A stretch of DNA of 64,000 bases from Sutcliffiella horikoshii (GTDB lineage Bacteria > Bacillota > Bacilli > Bacillales > Bacillaceae_I): contig NZ_CP082918.1 in the NCBI RefSeq assembly GCF_019931755.1, forward strand, positions 2,894,001 to 2,958,000, written 5' to 3'. The notes beneath the pieces are model-generated. The model saw only the letters and a program-made list of their open reading frames with translations. It did not search any database and was not told the DNA's origin. Position numbers and translations under genes: made by a program. The number at the start of each line of letters is the position of its first letter. The first letter of the stretch is position 1. Shown here one piece after another: positions 47,835 through 58,934 of the stretch.

Positions 47835-49896
<2,062 letters not shown>

Positions 49897-49929
49897 CCTT
49901 TATCCCCCCGCAGACATTACATCTTTGTG

Positions 49930-50631
49930 TTAAGCGTTTTTCAGCTCACTCAGCATATTTTCGATTAACATGGAAGAATGCAATGCTGCTTTGCTTAAGA
50001 ATTGATCGAAACTGATATTGGATTCTTTTCCAGCGATATCAGACAGTGCGCGAATTACCACAAACGGTACCTCAAACGCATGGCACACCTGTGCAATTGC
50101 CGCCGCTTCCATTTCCGCAGCCTGCAACTCAGGCATCTTTTCACGAACCGCTTCTACGCGTACCGGATCATTCATAAAAGAATCCCCTGTCGCGATAAGT
50201 CCTTCCACAACCTGCATCCCACTCACATTTTCAGCAGCTTTTTTCGCCACAGCCATAAGCTTCGCATCTGCTTCAAATGCTGCCGGCAAGCCCGGAACTT
50301 GTCCGTATTCATATCCAAAAGCCGTCACATCCACATCATGGTGACGAACTTCCGTTGAAATGACAACATCACCTACATTCAAGGATGGCGAGAACCCGCC
50401 GGCGGATCCAGTATTAATAACTACTTCCGGCTTGAAACGCTCTAAAAGTAAAGACGTACTAAGTGCCGCATTTACTTTTCCAATCCCTGATTTTGAAAGA
50501 ATAACATTCACGCCATTCAATGTTCCTGTATAATATTCACAACATGCAACAGTTGTCGTTTCCATACCTTCAATCTTTTCACGCATGATGGTTACTTCTT
50601 CTTCCATTGCTCCGATAATTGCTACTTTCAT
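49930..50631 (-). CDS. mtnN: MTA/SAH nucleosidase
   Basis: 233 residues. [13 protein letters not shown] start, NTGSAGGF, and the catalytic [13 protein letters not shown]; Asp in RALSDIAG. Splits adenine from S-adenosylhomocysteine and methylthioadenosine, feeding S-ribosylhomocysteine to LuxS (not in the window). Cotranscribed with yrrT and mccAB. Confidence 0.97.
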   Translation of the reverse strand: MKVAIIGAMEEEVTIMREKIEGMETTTVACCEYYTGTLNGVNVILSKSGIGKVNAALSTSLLLERFKPEVVINTGSAGGFSPSLNVGDVVISTEVRHHDVDVTAFGYEYGQVPGLPAAFEADAKLMAVAKKAAENVSGMQVVEGLIATGDSFMNDPVRVEAVREKMPELQAAEMEAAAIAQVCHAFEVPFVVIRALSDIAGKESNISFDQFLSKAALHSSMLIENMLSELKNA

Positions 50632-50711
50632 TATGAAAATCCCTCTTTTCTTAATATTAGCGGACGGACCGACTCACTTTTTCGAAAAGAGAGAGTGTGA
50701 ATGCCCGCCTG

Positions 50712-51353
50712 CTACTGTTTTGTCGCTTCCATTACCCAGACAAAATGATTAAAACGCTGGTACTCCACTTCAAACCCATGTTTTTCAAAAATATCGGTGA
50801 GTACGTTTAACGTTGTATAGTATTCCGTTTTCAAATCGTTCGCCAAGTTTAAAAACGTATGCTTTTCTGCCTGTTCAATTGTCGCTCTGTACGCATCATC
50901 ATTTTCAAAGACCGTATCAGCAAATACTATTTTACCACCTTTATCAAGCAACTTTCCATAGTGCGCCACTGCTTCTTCCTTTTCTGCATCTGTCAGATGA
51001 TGAAACGCATAGGTGCTGACGATCGATTGGATGGTTTCCGTTGGCACAGGAAAGCTTAAAAAGTCACCATCCTCAAGGCTGACCGTTTGCGGGAGCTTTT
51101 CTGCCGCCTTTTCTCTCATCGTTTTAGAAGGCTCGATCGCATACACTTTTTTGCCTTTTTTCAAAAGTTCAGCAGTGAGATTCCCAGTTCCTACACCAAA
51201 TTCTACGACAGGACTCAACGCCTTAGAGGCCACATCCTTCAATATATCATCGTAGCCACGGAAAACCTCGGCATATTCTTGGTCCTTGCCGCTAACCGTC
51301 GCATCATAATAGTTTGCCCAATCATTAAACAGTTCGACGAATTCACGTCCCAT
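50712..51353 (-). CDS. yrrT: SAM-dependent methyltransferase YrrT
   Basis: 213 residues, class I methyltransferase with [16 protein letters not shown] (about 53-68) and [10 protein letters not shown]. Produces S-adenosylhomocysteine from SAM at the head of the methionine-to-cysteine operon; acceptor unknown. GGTGGAG precedes ATG 51353. Confidence 0.93.
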   Translation of the reverse strand: MGREFVELFNDWANYYDATVSGKDQEYAEVFRGYDDILKDVASKALSPVVEFGVGTGNLTAELLKKGKKVYAIEPSKTMREKAAEKLPQTVSLEDGDFLSFPVPTETIQSIVSTYAFHHLTDAEKEEAVAHYGKLLDKGGKIVFADTVFENDDAYRATIEQAEKHTFLNLANDLKTEYYTTLNVLTDIFEKHGFEVEYQRFNHFVWVMEATKQ

Positions 51354-51371
51354 TGATGATCACTCCACCTA

Positions 51372-51400
51372 CAATTTATATAATTCCTATAAGTATAGTA
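51372..51400 (-). promoter_or_regulatory. Possible yrrT promoter with CymR-like half-site
   Basis: Minus-strand TATACT (51397-51392) runs into TTATAGGAATTATATAA, an imperfect inverted repeat around GGAATT. CymR, which controls this operon in B. subtilis, recognises AT.GGAATT-type sites. Match judged by eye; no good -35. Confidence 0.35.
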
Positions 51401-51512
51401 TGTTTTAAAAAAATAACTGTTCTCAATCTAACACATCTTTCTATTTTCTTCAACGAAAATGTTTGGTACGATGTAGTTGGACAGTTGATAGAAAAGGAGT
51501 TGGAGCGATTTC

Positions 51513-51580
51513 ATGCGCTCTGACAACTAGGAGAAATAAACCCGATGAAAGGACTTGGAATTATTAATGAGGAACTTTGA
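51513..51580 (+). other. Two overlapping minimal leader ORFs before yrzA
   Basis: ATG 51513-51530 encodes MRSDN after TTGGAG with seven-base spacing. Its stop overlaps AGGAG, which precedes ATG 51545; that frame encodes MKGLGIINEEL and ends at 51580, inside the yrzA coding region. Both have better ribosome-binding sites than yrzA itself. Confidence 0.4.
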
Positions 51581-51779
51581 ATTTAGTTTATTAGAAGATA
51601 AAGTGGAGTTTTTTGAAGCTCTTGATTTAAAAACCTTAGAAAAGAAGATCAATGAACAGATTGACCATAACCGCGCCATTATGTTGGGCGTCCACTCCGT
51701 TTCTCATCAAATGCATGTGGATGAGGAAGGCAGACGGTTTTATAGTGCAGTGGTGCATTTTAGGTTGAAGGGGAAATAA
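51567..51779 (+). CDS. yrzA: YrzA family protein (DUF2536)
   Basis: 70 residues, MRNFEFSLLEDKVEFFEALDL ... AIMLGVHSVSHQMH ... YSAVVHFRLKG. Matches YrzA by sequence and by place next to yrrT. Unknown function. ATG 51567 gives the family N-terminus; an in-frame TTG at 51555 has only one base to its site. Its own Shine-Dalgarno is poor, and initiation may depend on the leader ORFs at 51513-51580. Confidence 0.88.
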   Translation: MRNFEFSLLEDKVEFFEALDLKTLEKKINEQIDHNRAIMLGVHSVSHQMHVDEEGRRFYSAVVHFRLKGK

Positions 51780-51793
51780 TAGGAATGGATGAG

Positions 51794-51817
51794 AACGCTC
51801 GGGATGGGGCGTTTTTT
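51794..51817 (+). terminator. Terminator of yrzA
   Basis: AACGC / GCGTT short stem with six T residues after the yrzA stop. Confidence 0.6.
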
Positions 51818-51920
51818 GTTTGGTTACACAAGTTATCTTGGTGGTGAAACAGATCACCCACCAAAAGCCCTTCAACACTTCAATCCCTTGACCTTCCCCA
51901 AAGCACAAGCCCACAACACA

Positions 51921-51949
51921 AAAAAGACCCACCCCAATGGGATAGGTCC
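51921..51949 (-). terminator. Terminator of yrrS
   Basis: GGACCTATCCC / GGGGTGGGTC stem with six-T run on the minus strand, 24 bp past the yrrS stop. Confidence 0.75.
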
Positions 51950-51972
51950 GCCACCATTATTATCATTTAAAG

Positions 51973-52692
51973 TTACAACGACTTAACCTGCTCCACCTTT
52001 GTCGGTTTCCAACCTTTGTTGGTCACCCACTCCAAATAGACTTTGAAGTTCTCGCCGGTGGATTTGTTTTTGATAGAAGCTACAGATAAGTGCTCACTGC
52101 CGCCATTGCCTAAAAAGATCAATGTGTAATCGCCGCTTTTCAAACGGGTAGCTGCTTCCACAGCTTTTAACTTTTCATTCCAGTCAACATGGCCTTCGTC
52201 ATAGACGGATGTATGTGGCTCGGATTGAGAGGTTCCAACAGGTCCCCAGCCTGGATTAGTCATTGTTTTGATGACATTAGGGTCATCGGAGTTTTCGGAA
52301 ACCTCTGTTTCGGAATCGTCAGCTTCGTTGGACTCTTCCTCTTTTTCTTTATCTTCTTCTTTGTCTTTTTCTTTTTCTTTCTCTTCTTCCGCGTCTTTCT
52401 CAGCGGATTCTTCCGCTTCCTCAGATGCAGCCTCTTCCTCGTCAGTAGGAGCAGCTTCTTCTGATTCTTGCTCTGCTTCGTTCTCTTCTGTTTCACTTAA
52501 TTCTTGTTCGCCTGTAGCCAGCTGGTTTTCATTATCTGTAGCTGGGTCATTTTTTCCGAAGAACAAGGAAGAAGCAAGAACGACGATAAATATGAATACA
52601 ACACCAATCAGGATATTCAAGATCATGTTTGTTTTTTTGCGTTTGGTTGTTCGGCCGTAACGTGAGCCACCTTTGTTAAAGTCTAAAGACAC
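51973..52692 (-). CDS. yrrS: YrrS family membrane protein (DUF1510)
   Basis: 239 residues. Basic cytoplasmic start (SRYGRTTKRKKTNM), one membrane segment (about 24-46), a long acidic linker of Glu, Asp, Lys and Ser (about 50-135), and a folded C-terminal DUF1510 domain (NPGWGPVGTSQSEPHTSVYD onward). Follows pbpI by 93 bp, as in B. subtilis, which suggests a cell-wall role. The linker has low-complexity composition and would vary between strains. Confidence 0.93.
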   Translation of the reverse strand: MSLDFNKGGSRYGRTTKRKKTNMILNILIGVVFIFIVVLASSLFFGKNDPATDNENQLATGEQELSETEENEAEQESEEAAPTDEEEAASEEAEESAEKDAEEEKEKEKDKEEDKEKEEESNEADDSETEVSENSDDPNVIKTMTNPGWGPVGTSQSEPHTSVYDEGHVDWNEKLKAVEAATRLKSGDYTLIFLGNGGSEHLSVASIKNKSTGENFKVYLEWVTNKGWKPTKVEQVKSL

Positions 52693-52785
52693 GACAGTCC
52701 CTCCTAGTCAAAGCCATATATAGTATAATTACAATAGCTTATTGTACCATCAATACTATAAAAAGCACAGTGAAAAGGATTGCCA

Positions 52786-54561
52786 TTATCTTTCTTGGTT
52801 TTCCCAGTTGTATATTTCTTCGACCATTTCCACGTAACCAGATGAGACATTGTTCTCATCCACAACATCTAATTCGACCATGACCATCGCATATTTAGGA
52901 CTTTTGATAGGAAAATAACCTGCAAACCACCTATTCAATAATTCCCGTCCGTCTTCTGTAAATTTCCCCGTCTGTGCCGTACCGCTTTTACCCGCAACTT
53001 CGTAAGAGAGGCCTTTCATTCTCCACCCAGTCCCCGTATCTCCCTCCACTACTTCTCTTAAAAGATGCTGAAGCTGCATGACTGTGTAGGAAGAAAGCTT
53101 CTCTACTTCTCTTTCATGTTCTGGGAATGTAAACAAGGTCGTCCCATTTTTGTATAGTATGTCACTGACCAATTTAACTTCCCTTGACTCTCCCCCACGT
53201 GCTATCGTTGCCATCATGTTTGCCACGGCAAGCGGCGTTACTTTTACATCTTTTTGTCCTATTGATGTCTGCGCTACAGCGAGGGGCACGCCTTTATCTT
53301 CATCGTTATCCCAAACCATATTCTCTTTTTCACCAGGGATCTGCACAAAATCATCAAAACCAAACATATCCCCCTTCCATCCAACGGTTCCCGTTAGACC
53401 AAGCATTGCTGCATACTTTTCCAATGCGTCCTTATCTTTTTGCGCCAATTGCTTTCCAATCTCGCCAAAAGTATAGTTACAACTTTGGGCAAAGCTTTTT
53501 TCGAGGTTGATCGCACCCATACGCTTCTTTTCATCCTCGAGAAGATTCCCTCTAATATCGAGATCACAGTTAAACACCATTTCATTGTCCACAACGTTCT
53601 CCTCAATCGCTGCTGCCGTTACAACCGTTTTGAAAACAGAGCCAGGAAAATGCGTTTCTAGCATGAAATTATGTGCACCCGCTCCTTTGGAAGGATTTTC
53701 AGGGTCGAGGGATGGTTTGGATACCATTGCGACCACTTCATTTGTTTCTATATCAATGACTACCAGCCCACCCTTTTTAACTTGATAGTCATGAAGGGTT
53801 TTCTCAGCCAGTTGCTGGATGTTCCTGTCAAGGGTCGTTTGGACCGTAAGAGGGTAATAGGGATTGGACGGCGACATATACCGTACATCGATCCCGAATA
53901 ACGGACCGCCAAAACGATCAACATGGTAGAGTAATTTAGTAGAGCCTTCCGGTAAAATAATTTCATCGAAAGCCTCTTCTAAGCCGGAAACCCCGATCGG
54001 TGTATGTGGCGAATAATTTTCTTTTTCCACTTTATCGGAATAACGTTTCATAAATGTATCAGCGTCTTCCCCAGTCACACCTATGACGTGTTCTGCTATT
54101 TTTTCGTCGAGTTCAAACTGGCGATACAATGCTACAATTCCAGGATAATCAAGCTCGTTAATTTGTTCCATTTTCTCATCTGTTAAACTTTCTGATAAAA
54201 CGACGGGTTTTTCCGCACCAGCAAGAAGTCTGTCAATCTCGGATGCATTCATCCCCATAATACGAGCGAGCTCATCTTTCGGCCAATCGAGCCCGTTCAG
54301 GAAAGGAAATAAGATGACACTTGGAAAATAGTCATGAGTCAGGGGAAGTCCATTACGGTCGATGAACCTGCCACGGCCTTCATCAATCACAAGTGACTGC
54401 GTTCGCTGTTTGACGCTTGCTTCAATTAAGTTTATATGTTGATCTGTGAAGGATTCTGTGCTGATGAGCTGCACTTGAACAAGCCTCCCGACAAGGAGGC
54501 TTAAGAGCAGTACCACACAGATTCCGAGTTTATTGATTCTCCCTTTGATTAACCGTTGCAT
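52786..54561 (-). CDS. pbpI: Penicillin-binding protein, class B transpeptidase
   Basis: 591 residues. One membrane anchor (about 12-32), N-terminal dimerisation domain, transpeptidase domain with Ser308-x-x-Lys311 (PGSVFK), Ser-Cys-Asn at 360-362 and Lys-Ser-Gly at 525-527. Class B enzyme that cross-links peptidoglycan; by position yrrR/pbpI (PBP4b) of B. subtilis. Start ATG 54561: GAGGTG six bases before it is part of the greA terminator hairpin. Confidence 0.95.
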   Translation of the reverse strand: MQRLIKGRINKLGICVVLLLSLLVGRLVQVQLISTESFTDQHINLIEASVKQRTQSLVIDEGRGRFIDRNGLPLTHDYFPSVILFPFLNGLDWPKDELARIMGMNASEIDRLLAGAEKPVVLSESLTDEKMEQINELDYPGIVALYRQFELDEKIAEHVIGVTGEDADTFMKRYSDKVEKENYSPHTPIGVSGLEEAFDEIILPEGSTKLLYHVDRFGGPLFGIDVRYMSPSNPYYPLTVQTTLDRNIQQLAEKTLHDYQVKKGGLVVIDIETNEVVAMVSKPSLDPENPSKGAGAHNFMLETHFPGSVFKTVVTAAAIEENVVDNEMVFNCDLDIRGNLLEDEKKRMGAINLEKSFAQSCNYTFGEIGKQLAQKDKDALEKYAAMLGLTGTVGWKGDMFGFDDFVQIPGEKENMVWDNDEDKGVPLAVAQTSIGQKDVKVTPLAVANMMATIARGGESREVKLVSDILYKNGTTLFTFPEHEREVEKLSSYTVMQLQHLLREVVEGDTGTGWRMKGLSYEVAGKSGTAQTGKFTEDGRELLNRWFAGYFPIKSPKYAMVMVELDVVDENNVSSGYVEMVEEIYNWENQER

Positions 54562-54594
54562 AAAAAACACCTCATCAACATTGTTGACGAGGTG
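54562..54594 (-). terminator. greA terminator overlapping the pbpI ribosome-binding site
   Basis: Minus-strand CACCTCGTCAAC-AAT-GTTGATGAGGTG (one G-U pair) followed by TTTTTT. The 3' arm ends in GAGGTG, which is also the Shine-Dalgarno of pbpI; the ATG starts right after the T-run. Confidence 0.88.
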
Positions 54595-54614
54595 AGATCT
54601 TTTTAATCAATTGC

Positions 54615-55088
54615 TTATTTTACGGAAACGATCTTCACGTTCATTTCTCCGCCTGGAGTTTGGATGGTTACTTCATCGTTGACGCGTTTGCCCATTAGGG
54701 AGCTTCCCATTGGAGATTCGTTAGAGATGTTGCCTTCGAACGGATCAGCTTCGGCGCTACCTACAATGGTGTAAGTTTCTTCTTCGCCGTCTGGCAGCTC
54801 AACAAACGTTACCGTTTTACCAAGGCCGACTGCGTCTGTATCCTTGTCTTCTTGGATGATTTTTGCGTTGCGGACCATTTGCTCAAGTAGCGTGATGCGT
54901 CCTTCAACGAATGCTTGCTCTTCTTTTGCAGAATCGTACTCAGAGTTCTCAGAAAGGTCTCCGAAGCTACGTGCTATTTTAATACGCTCTACCACTTCTT
55001 TACGTCTTACGGATTTCAGGTTCTCTAATTCTTGTACAAGCTTGTCTTTCCCTGCTTGTGTCATTGGATATACTTTCTCTTGTGCCAT
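54615..55088 (-). CDS. greA: Transcription elongation factor GreA
   Basis: 157 residues: N-terminal antiparallel coiled-coil with the acidic tip residues in [20 protein letters not shown], and C-terminal FKBP-like domain ([23 protein letters not shown]). Rescues backtracked RNA polymerase. AGAAGGAG precedes ATG 55088. Confidence 0.98.
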   Translation of the reverse strand: MAQEKVYPMTQAGKDKLVQELENLKSVRRKEVVERIKIARSFGDLSENSEYDSAKEEQAFVEGRITLLEQMVRNAKIIQEDKDTDAVGLGKTVTFVELPDGEEETYTIVGSAEADPFEGNISNESPMGSSLMGKRVNDEVTIQTPGGEMNVKIVSVK

Positions 55089-55250
55089 GACATTTCACTC
55101 CTTCTGTAATTGCATTCCCCAATTTACGTTGTATCTTTATGGCAATAAAGTTCAAAGCGTATGTAAATGTGGAAAAAGATGTACCCACTAAATGGAATAC
55201 ATCGTTCGCTCCTTCCACAATTGGAAAATTCTCTAGCTTCTCATATGTTA

Positions 55251-55886
55251 TTACAAAATCTCTTTTTGTTCAAGAATTGTTTGAATTTTTGTTACCATTA
55301 AGTCAATGGCAACATGATTTTGTCCACCTTCTGGGATGATGATATCTGCATATCGTTTTGTTGGTTCAATGAACTGATTGTGCATTGGACGGACAACCGT
55401 CACATATTGCTCGATGACAGAGTCAATCGTACGTCCGCGCTCTTTAATGTCACGCAGCATGCGACGGATAATACGCAAGTCTGCATCTGTATCTACAAAA
55501 AGCTTTATATCCATTAAGTTACGCAAACGTTCATCTTCTAATACCAAAATTCCTTCCACAATGATAACATCTTTCGGTTCTACTTCAATGACTTGTGTTG
55601 ATCTTGTATGAAGGGTGTAATCATAGACAGGTTTATTGACTGTGTCGTAGTTTAATAAGTGCTGAATGTGTTCAATCAATAAATCGTTATCAAATGCCAA
55701 AGGATGGTCATAGTTTGTGTTTAATCTCTCCTCCATTGGCACGTCTGTCTGGTCTTTATAGTAATAATCTTGTTCCAACATTAAGATGGACTTCTCTGTA
55801 AAATGATCAAAGATAGCTTTTGTTACACTCGTTTTTCCTGAGCCAGATCCTCCGGCTACACCGATTACGATCGGTTTTTTCCCCAT
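55251..55886 (-). CDS. udk: Uridine kinase
   Basis: 211 residues. P-loop GGSGSGKTS (about 12-20), substrate motifs YYYKD and NYDHPLAFD, lid RDIKERGRT. Phosphorylates uridine and cytidine in pyrimidine salvage. 4 bp after trhP2 and in the same operon; 162 bp before greA. Confidence 0.97.
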   Translation of the reverse strand: MGKKPIVIGVAGGSGSGKTSVTKAIFDHFTEKSILMLEQDYYYKDQTDVPMEERLNTNYDHPLAFDNDLLIEHIQHLLNYDTVNKPVYDYTLHTRSTQVIEVEPKDVIIVEGILVLEDERLRNLMDIKLFVDTDADLRIIRRMLRDIKERGRTIDSVIEQYVTVVRPMHNQFIEPTKRYADIIIPEGGQNHVAIDLMVTKIQTILEQKEIL

Positions 55887-55890
55887 GGTA

Positions 55891-57162
55891 TTACTGCCCC
55901 TTTCGCATCATGTTGTTCGGATGAATCGGCTTTTCCACTTTAAATTTCACGATTTGTAATGGATGGCGGGCAGCATCTAGTTCATTGCCTTTCTCATCCC
56001 AAACCTTCTCTATTTTTTGTGTGAAGTTTTCAATTTCCGGACCGAAAAATTCCACTTCATCGCCTGGTTTAAAAAAGTTTCTTTGTTGTAAGGTCACCAT
56101 TTGAGTTTCCTTATCATAATCTAGCACCAATCCAACGAAGTCAAAGTCTGTCTTCTTGCTATGGTTGCCAAACATTTGCTCTTTATACCCTGGAACACCT
56201 TCAAAGAAAGCAGGTGCCGTCTCGCGGTTTGCACATTTATCAAGCTCTTCCAGCCATTCTTGTTGGATTGTGAAGCTCTCAGGATCGGCACAATAAGCAT
56301 CGATTACTTTACGGTACACACTTACTACTGTTGCTACATAGTGAATGGATTTCATGCGGCCTTCAATTTTCAAGCTGTCAATTCCAAGTTCAATCATTCT
56401 AGGAATGGATTCAATCAGCTTTAAATCTTTCGGACTCATCGCAAATGGTGAATCACCTTCTGCAAATAGCGGCTTTTCTTGGCCACCATCCAATTCGTAC
56501 AAGTCATAATCCCAACGGCAAGATTGGCAGCAGCCTCCACGGTTAGAATCTCGTGCTGTCATATGATTACTTAGCGTACAGCGTCCAGAGTATGCGATAC
56601 ACATTGCACCGTGAATGAAAGTCTCAATCTCGATGTCCACTTTCTCTTTCATCTCACGAATTTCCTCTGCACTTGTTTCACGGGCAAGCACAACACGCTC
56701 CAAGCCTTCCTCTTTCCAGAACTGGACTGCTTTCCAGTTGGACAGGGATTGTTGTGTACTTAAGTGCACTTCAAGCTTAGGTGCGACTCTTCTGCATGTT
56801 TCAATGATGAGCGGGTCAGCAACGATGATTCCATGTACCCCTGCACCTTCAATGCCGCGAAGGTAATCATCTAACCCGTCCATGTTTTCATTGTGTGCAA
56901 AAATATTGGTGGTAACATAGATGCGTGCGCCAAATTTTTCAGCAAATTGAACACCTTCAGCCATTTCTTCAAAGGTGAAATTTCCGGCATTGGAACGTAA
57001 TCCGTATTCTTGACCACCGATGAAAACGGCGTCTGCACCATATTGAACAGCTATTTTTAATTTCTCCAGGTTACCTGCCGGTGCAAGTAGTTCTGGTTTT
57101 TTGACAATCACTCGTTTTCCGTCAACTATCTTTGATATCTTATCATTTACATAGGTTGTCAT
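55891..57162 (-). CDS. trhP2: tRNA uridine 5-hydroxylation protein, U32 peptidase family
   Basis: 423 residues of the U32 family: [20 protein letters not shown], the Cys-rich [15 protein letters not shown] ... [11 protein letters not shown] cluster motif and [10 protein letters not shown]. By sequence and order this is YrrO/TrhP2, which with TrhP1 makes 5-hydroxyuridine at tRNA position 34, probably using prephenate. AAAGGAGG precedes ATG 57162. Confidence 0.92.
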   Translation of the reverse strand: MTTYVNDKISKIVDGKRVIVKKPELLAPAGNLEKLKIAVQYGADAVFIGGQEYGLRSNAGNFTFEEMAEGVQFAEKFGARIYVTTNIFAHNENMDGLDDYLRGIEGAGVHGIIVADPLIIETCRRVAPKLEVHLSTQQSLSNWKAVQFWKEEGLERVVLARETSAEEIREMKEKVDIEIETFIHGAMCIAYSGRCTLSNHMTARDSNRGGCCQSCRWDYDLYELDGGQEKPLFAEGDSPFAMSPKDLKLIESIPRMIELGIDSLKIEGRMKSIHYVATVVSVYRKVIDAYCADPESFTIQQEWLEELDKCANRETAPAFFEGVPGYKEQMFGNHSKKTDFDFVGLVLDYDKETQMVTLQQRNFFKPGDEVEFFGPEIENFTQKIEKVWDEKGNELDAARHPLQIVKFKVEKPIHPNNMMRKGQ

Positions 57163-57184
57163 AAAAGGCTACCTCCTTTTCTTG

Positions 57185-58111
57185 TTAATAGACTGTCTCT
57201 TTAAAGAAGAACCCAGTGTCTAGAGGACGGTGGTCTTGTTGGAGTTCTTCCATTTCACTTAACAAGTCTTCTTTACTATCTTCATAGGCTTCTCTGTCAT
57301 CGGCACAGAGGTCTATTGCTTTTCTATATCTTTTTGTTACTTCGACGATATATTCAGGTGTTTGAAGCACACCGTCAATTTTAAAACTGTCCACTTCTGC
57401 ATCCATCATTTCTTCCAGTTCGTCAATGATGCACATGTCATTTGGACTCATGATATGTGTGCCGTTTTCATCTTCATAGACAGGATATTTATTGCTTCGT
57501 TCCTTATCATGAAGGATCATGGCGCGTTCCTTGCCTTTTTCCACTTCCATCTGTTTGCCTTGGTATTCAAAATAATGCCCAAGTAATGACCGTTTGGATT
57601 GGAACATACAGGTCATGCCGTGGACTTGGACTTCTATTTCCACTTCTGCGTTTTCCTTGATTTCAACAATGGCATCCATGTTGATTTCTCGAGCCAATAC
57701 CGCACGTTTGGAGCCTTTTCTGCCCCAATAATTACAAGTGTAGTAGTTGGTTGCCGTTGTCTCCGTATTCCAATGTAACGGCATGTTTGGAGCAACTTCT
57801 TTAGCTGCCATTAAAACAGCAGGATCTCCGAAGATAACTGCATCTGCGCCAGCTTCACTCAAGAATTGAAGATAGTCGGATAACTCGTCCACTTTTTCAT
57901 TATGAAACAGGGCGTTCATTGCCACATACACTTTTTTCCCGTGCTTATGTGAAAGTTCAATGGCCGCTTTTACTTCGTCCTTTTTGAATTCTCCCGCCAA
58001 GCGCAAACCATAGCGCTCTTCTCCAATAACAAATGCATCTGCACCTGCATCTATCAGGTCCTTCAAATTCGTTAAGTCTAGTGGTGTCACCAATAACTCA
58101 GGTTTTTTCAA
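57185..58111 (-). CDS. trhP1: tRNA uridine 5-hydroxylation protein, U32 peptidase family
   Basis: 308 residues, shorter U32 member (YrrN/TrhP1): KPELLVTPLDLTNLKDLIDAGAD, HGMTCMFQSKRSLLGHY, VDSFKIDGVLQ. Lacks most of the Cys cluster seen in trhP2. TTG start at 58111, overlapping the trmR end by 4 bp. Confidence 0.9.
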   Translation of the reverse strand: MKKPELLVTPLDLTNLKDLIDAGADAFVIGEERYGLRLAGEFKKDEVKAAIELSHKHGKKVYVAMNALFHNEKVDELSDYLQFLSEAGADAVIFGDPAVLMAAKEVAPNMPLHWNTETTATNYYTCNYWGRKGSKRAVLAREINMDAIVEIKENAEVEIEVQVHGMTCMFQSKRSLLGHYFEYQGKQMEVEKGKERAMILHDKERSNKYPVYEDENGTHIMSPNDMCIIDELEEMMDAEVDSFKIDGVLQTPEYIVEVTKRYRKAIDLCADDREAYEDSKEDLLSEMEELQQDHRPLDTGFFFKETVY

Positions 58112-58770
58112 TGTTCTTCACCTCTTTTTTTACTGATTGCTATCCCATCACCAACAGGCAAGATCGTGGTGATATAGTCTGGGTGCTCCATCAACCATCT
58201 ATTGTATCGGTCAATTTTTTTGACAAGATTTCTGATTCTTTTCGGTTCGATCAGCTCGTGGTCCTCTGCTACCATTCCACGAAACAGGACGTTATCGGTG
58301 ATGATGATGCCCGCTTCGTTTAACAGGGTTTCATACATGGTAAAGAACCGTTCGTATTGCCCTTTTGCTGCATCAACAAAAATGAAATCAAACGGCGCTT
58401 CTTTTTCCACTTGGGCGAGTACTTCCAACGCGTCCCCTAAAATCAGTTGGATCCTATCTTGGAGCCCGGCTTGTTCTATATGCGCTTTTGCTTGCAAGTA
58501 TCTGTGCTCATCCCGCTCTATTGTCACAATGGTCACTTCTGGTAAAGCTTGTGACATCCTGATTGCGGAATATCCGATAGCAGCGCCAATTTCAAGGATC
58601 CTTTTTGGTGTGGAAAGCCTTAAGAGCTGAAGGAGTGTTTCCATTCCGACCAGGTCCATAATTGGCACGTTTTCTTTTTCAGCAAGCTTTTCCATTTTGC
58701 TGACAAGCTCATTCCTTTGTGGAGTGAGTGTATTTAAGTAGGTGATTATTTTATTTTCATTGGCTTCCAA
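58108..58770 (-). CDS. trmR: tRNA 5-hydroxyuridine methyltransferase TrmR
   Basis: 220 residues, catechol-O-methyltransferase-like class I methyltransferase: ILEIGAAIGYSAIRMS, TIERDEHRY, FIFVDAAKGQY. YrrM/TrmR converts ho5U34 to mo5U34 with SAM. TTG 58770 lies nine bases after GGAGG. With trhP1 and trhP2 downstream, the pathway genes form one operon. Confidence 0.92.
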   Translation of the reverse strand: MEANENKIITYLNTLTPQRNELVSKMEKLAEKENVPIMDLVGMETLLQLLRLSTPKRILEIGAAIGYSAIRMSQALPEVTIVTIERDEHRYLQAKAHIEQAGLQDRIQLILGDALEVLAQVEKEAPFDFIFVDAAKGQYERFFTMYETLLNEAGIIITDNVLFRGMVAEDHELIEPKRIRNLVKKIDRYNRWLMEHPDYITTILPVGDGIAISKKRGEEH

Positions 58771-58889
58771 CGTTGGACGCCTCCTTTATTCTTGCTAAAA
58801 ACAAAGAAAATAGAGGTGACCTCAATGGAGGAACCCTCTTTTAAAATTTCAATCATTTTAGTTCAAAACAACTCGATATATTTTACCAC

Positions 58890-58930
58890 AAAAAAATAGG
58901 GAATGCGAATTAATTTCGCACTTCCCTATT
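58890..58930 (-). terminator. Terminator of mltG
   Basis: AATAGGGAAGTGCGAA / TTCGCATTCCCTATT stem, loop ATTAA, seven-T run on the minus strand. Confidence 0.9.
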
Positions 58931-58934
58931 AGTC

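Noticed and set aside
52189..52464. Hydrophobic frame antisense to yrrS
   Set aside because: Phe-rich sequence arises from the GAA/AAA-rich linker of yrrS on the other strand; no ribosome-binding site.
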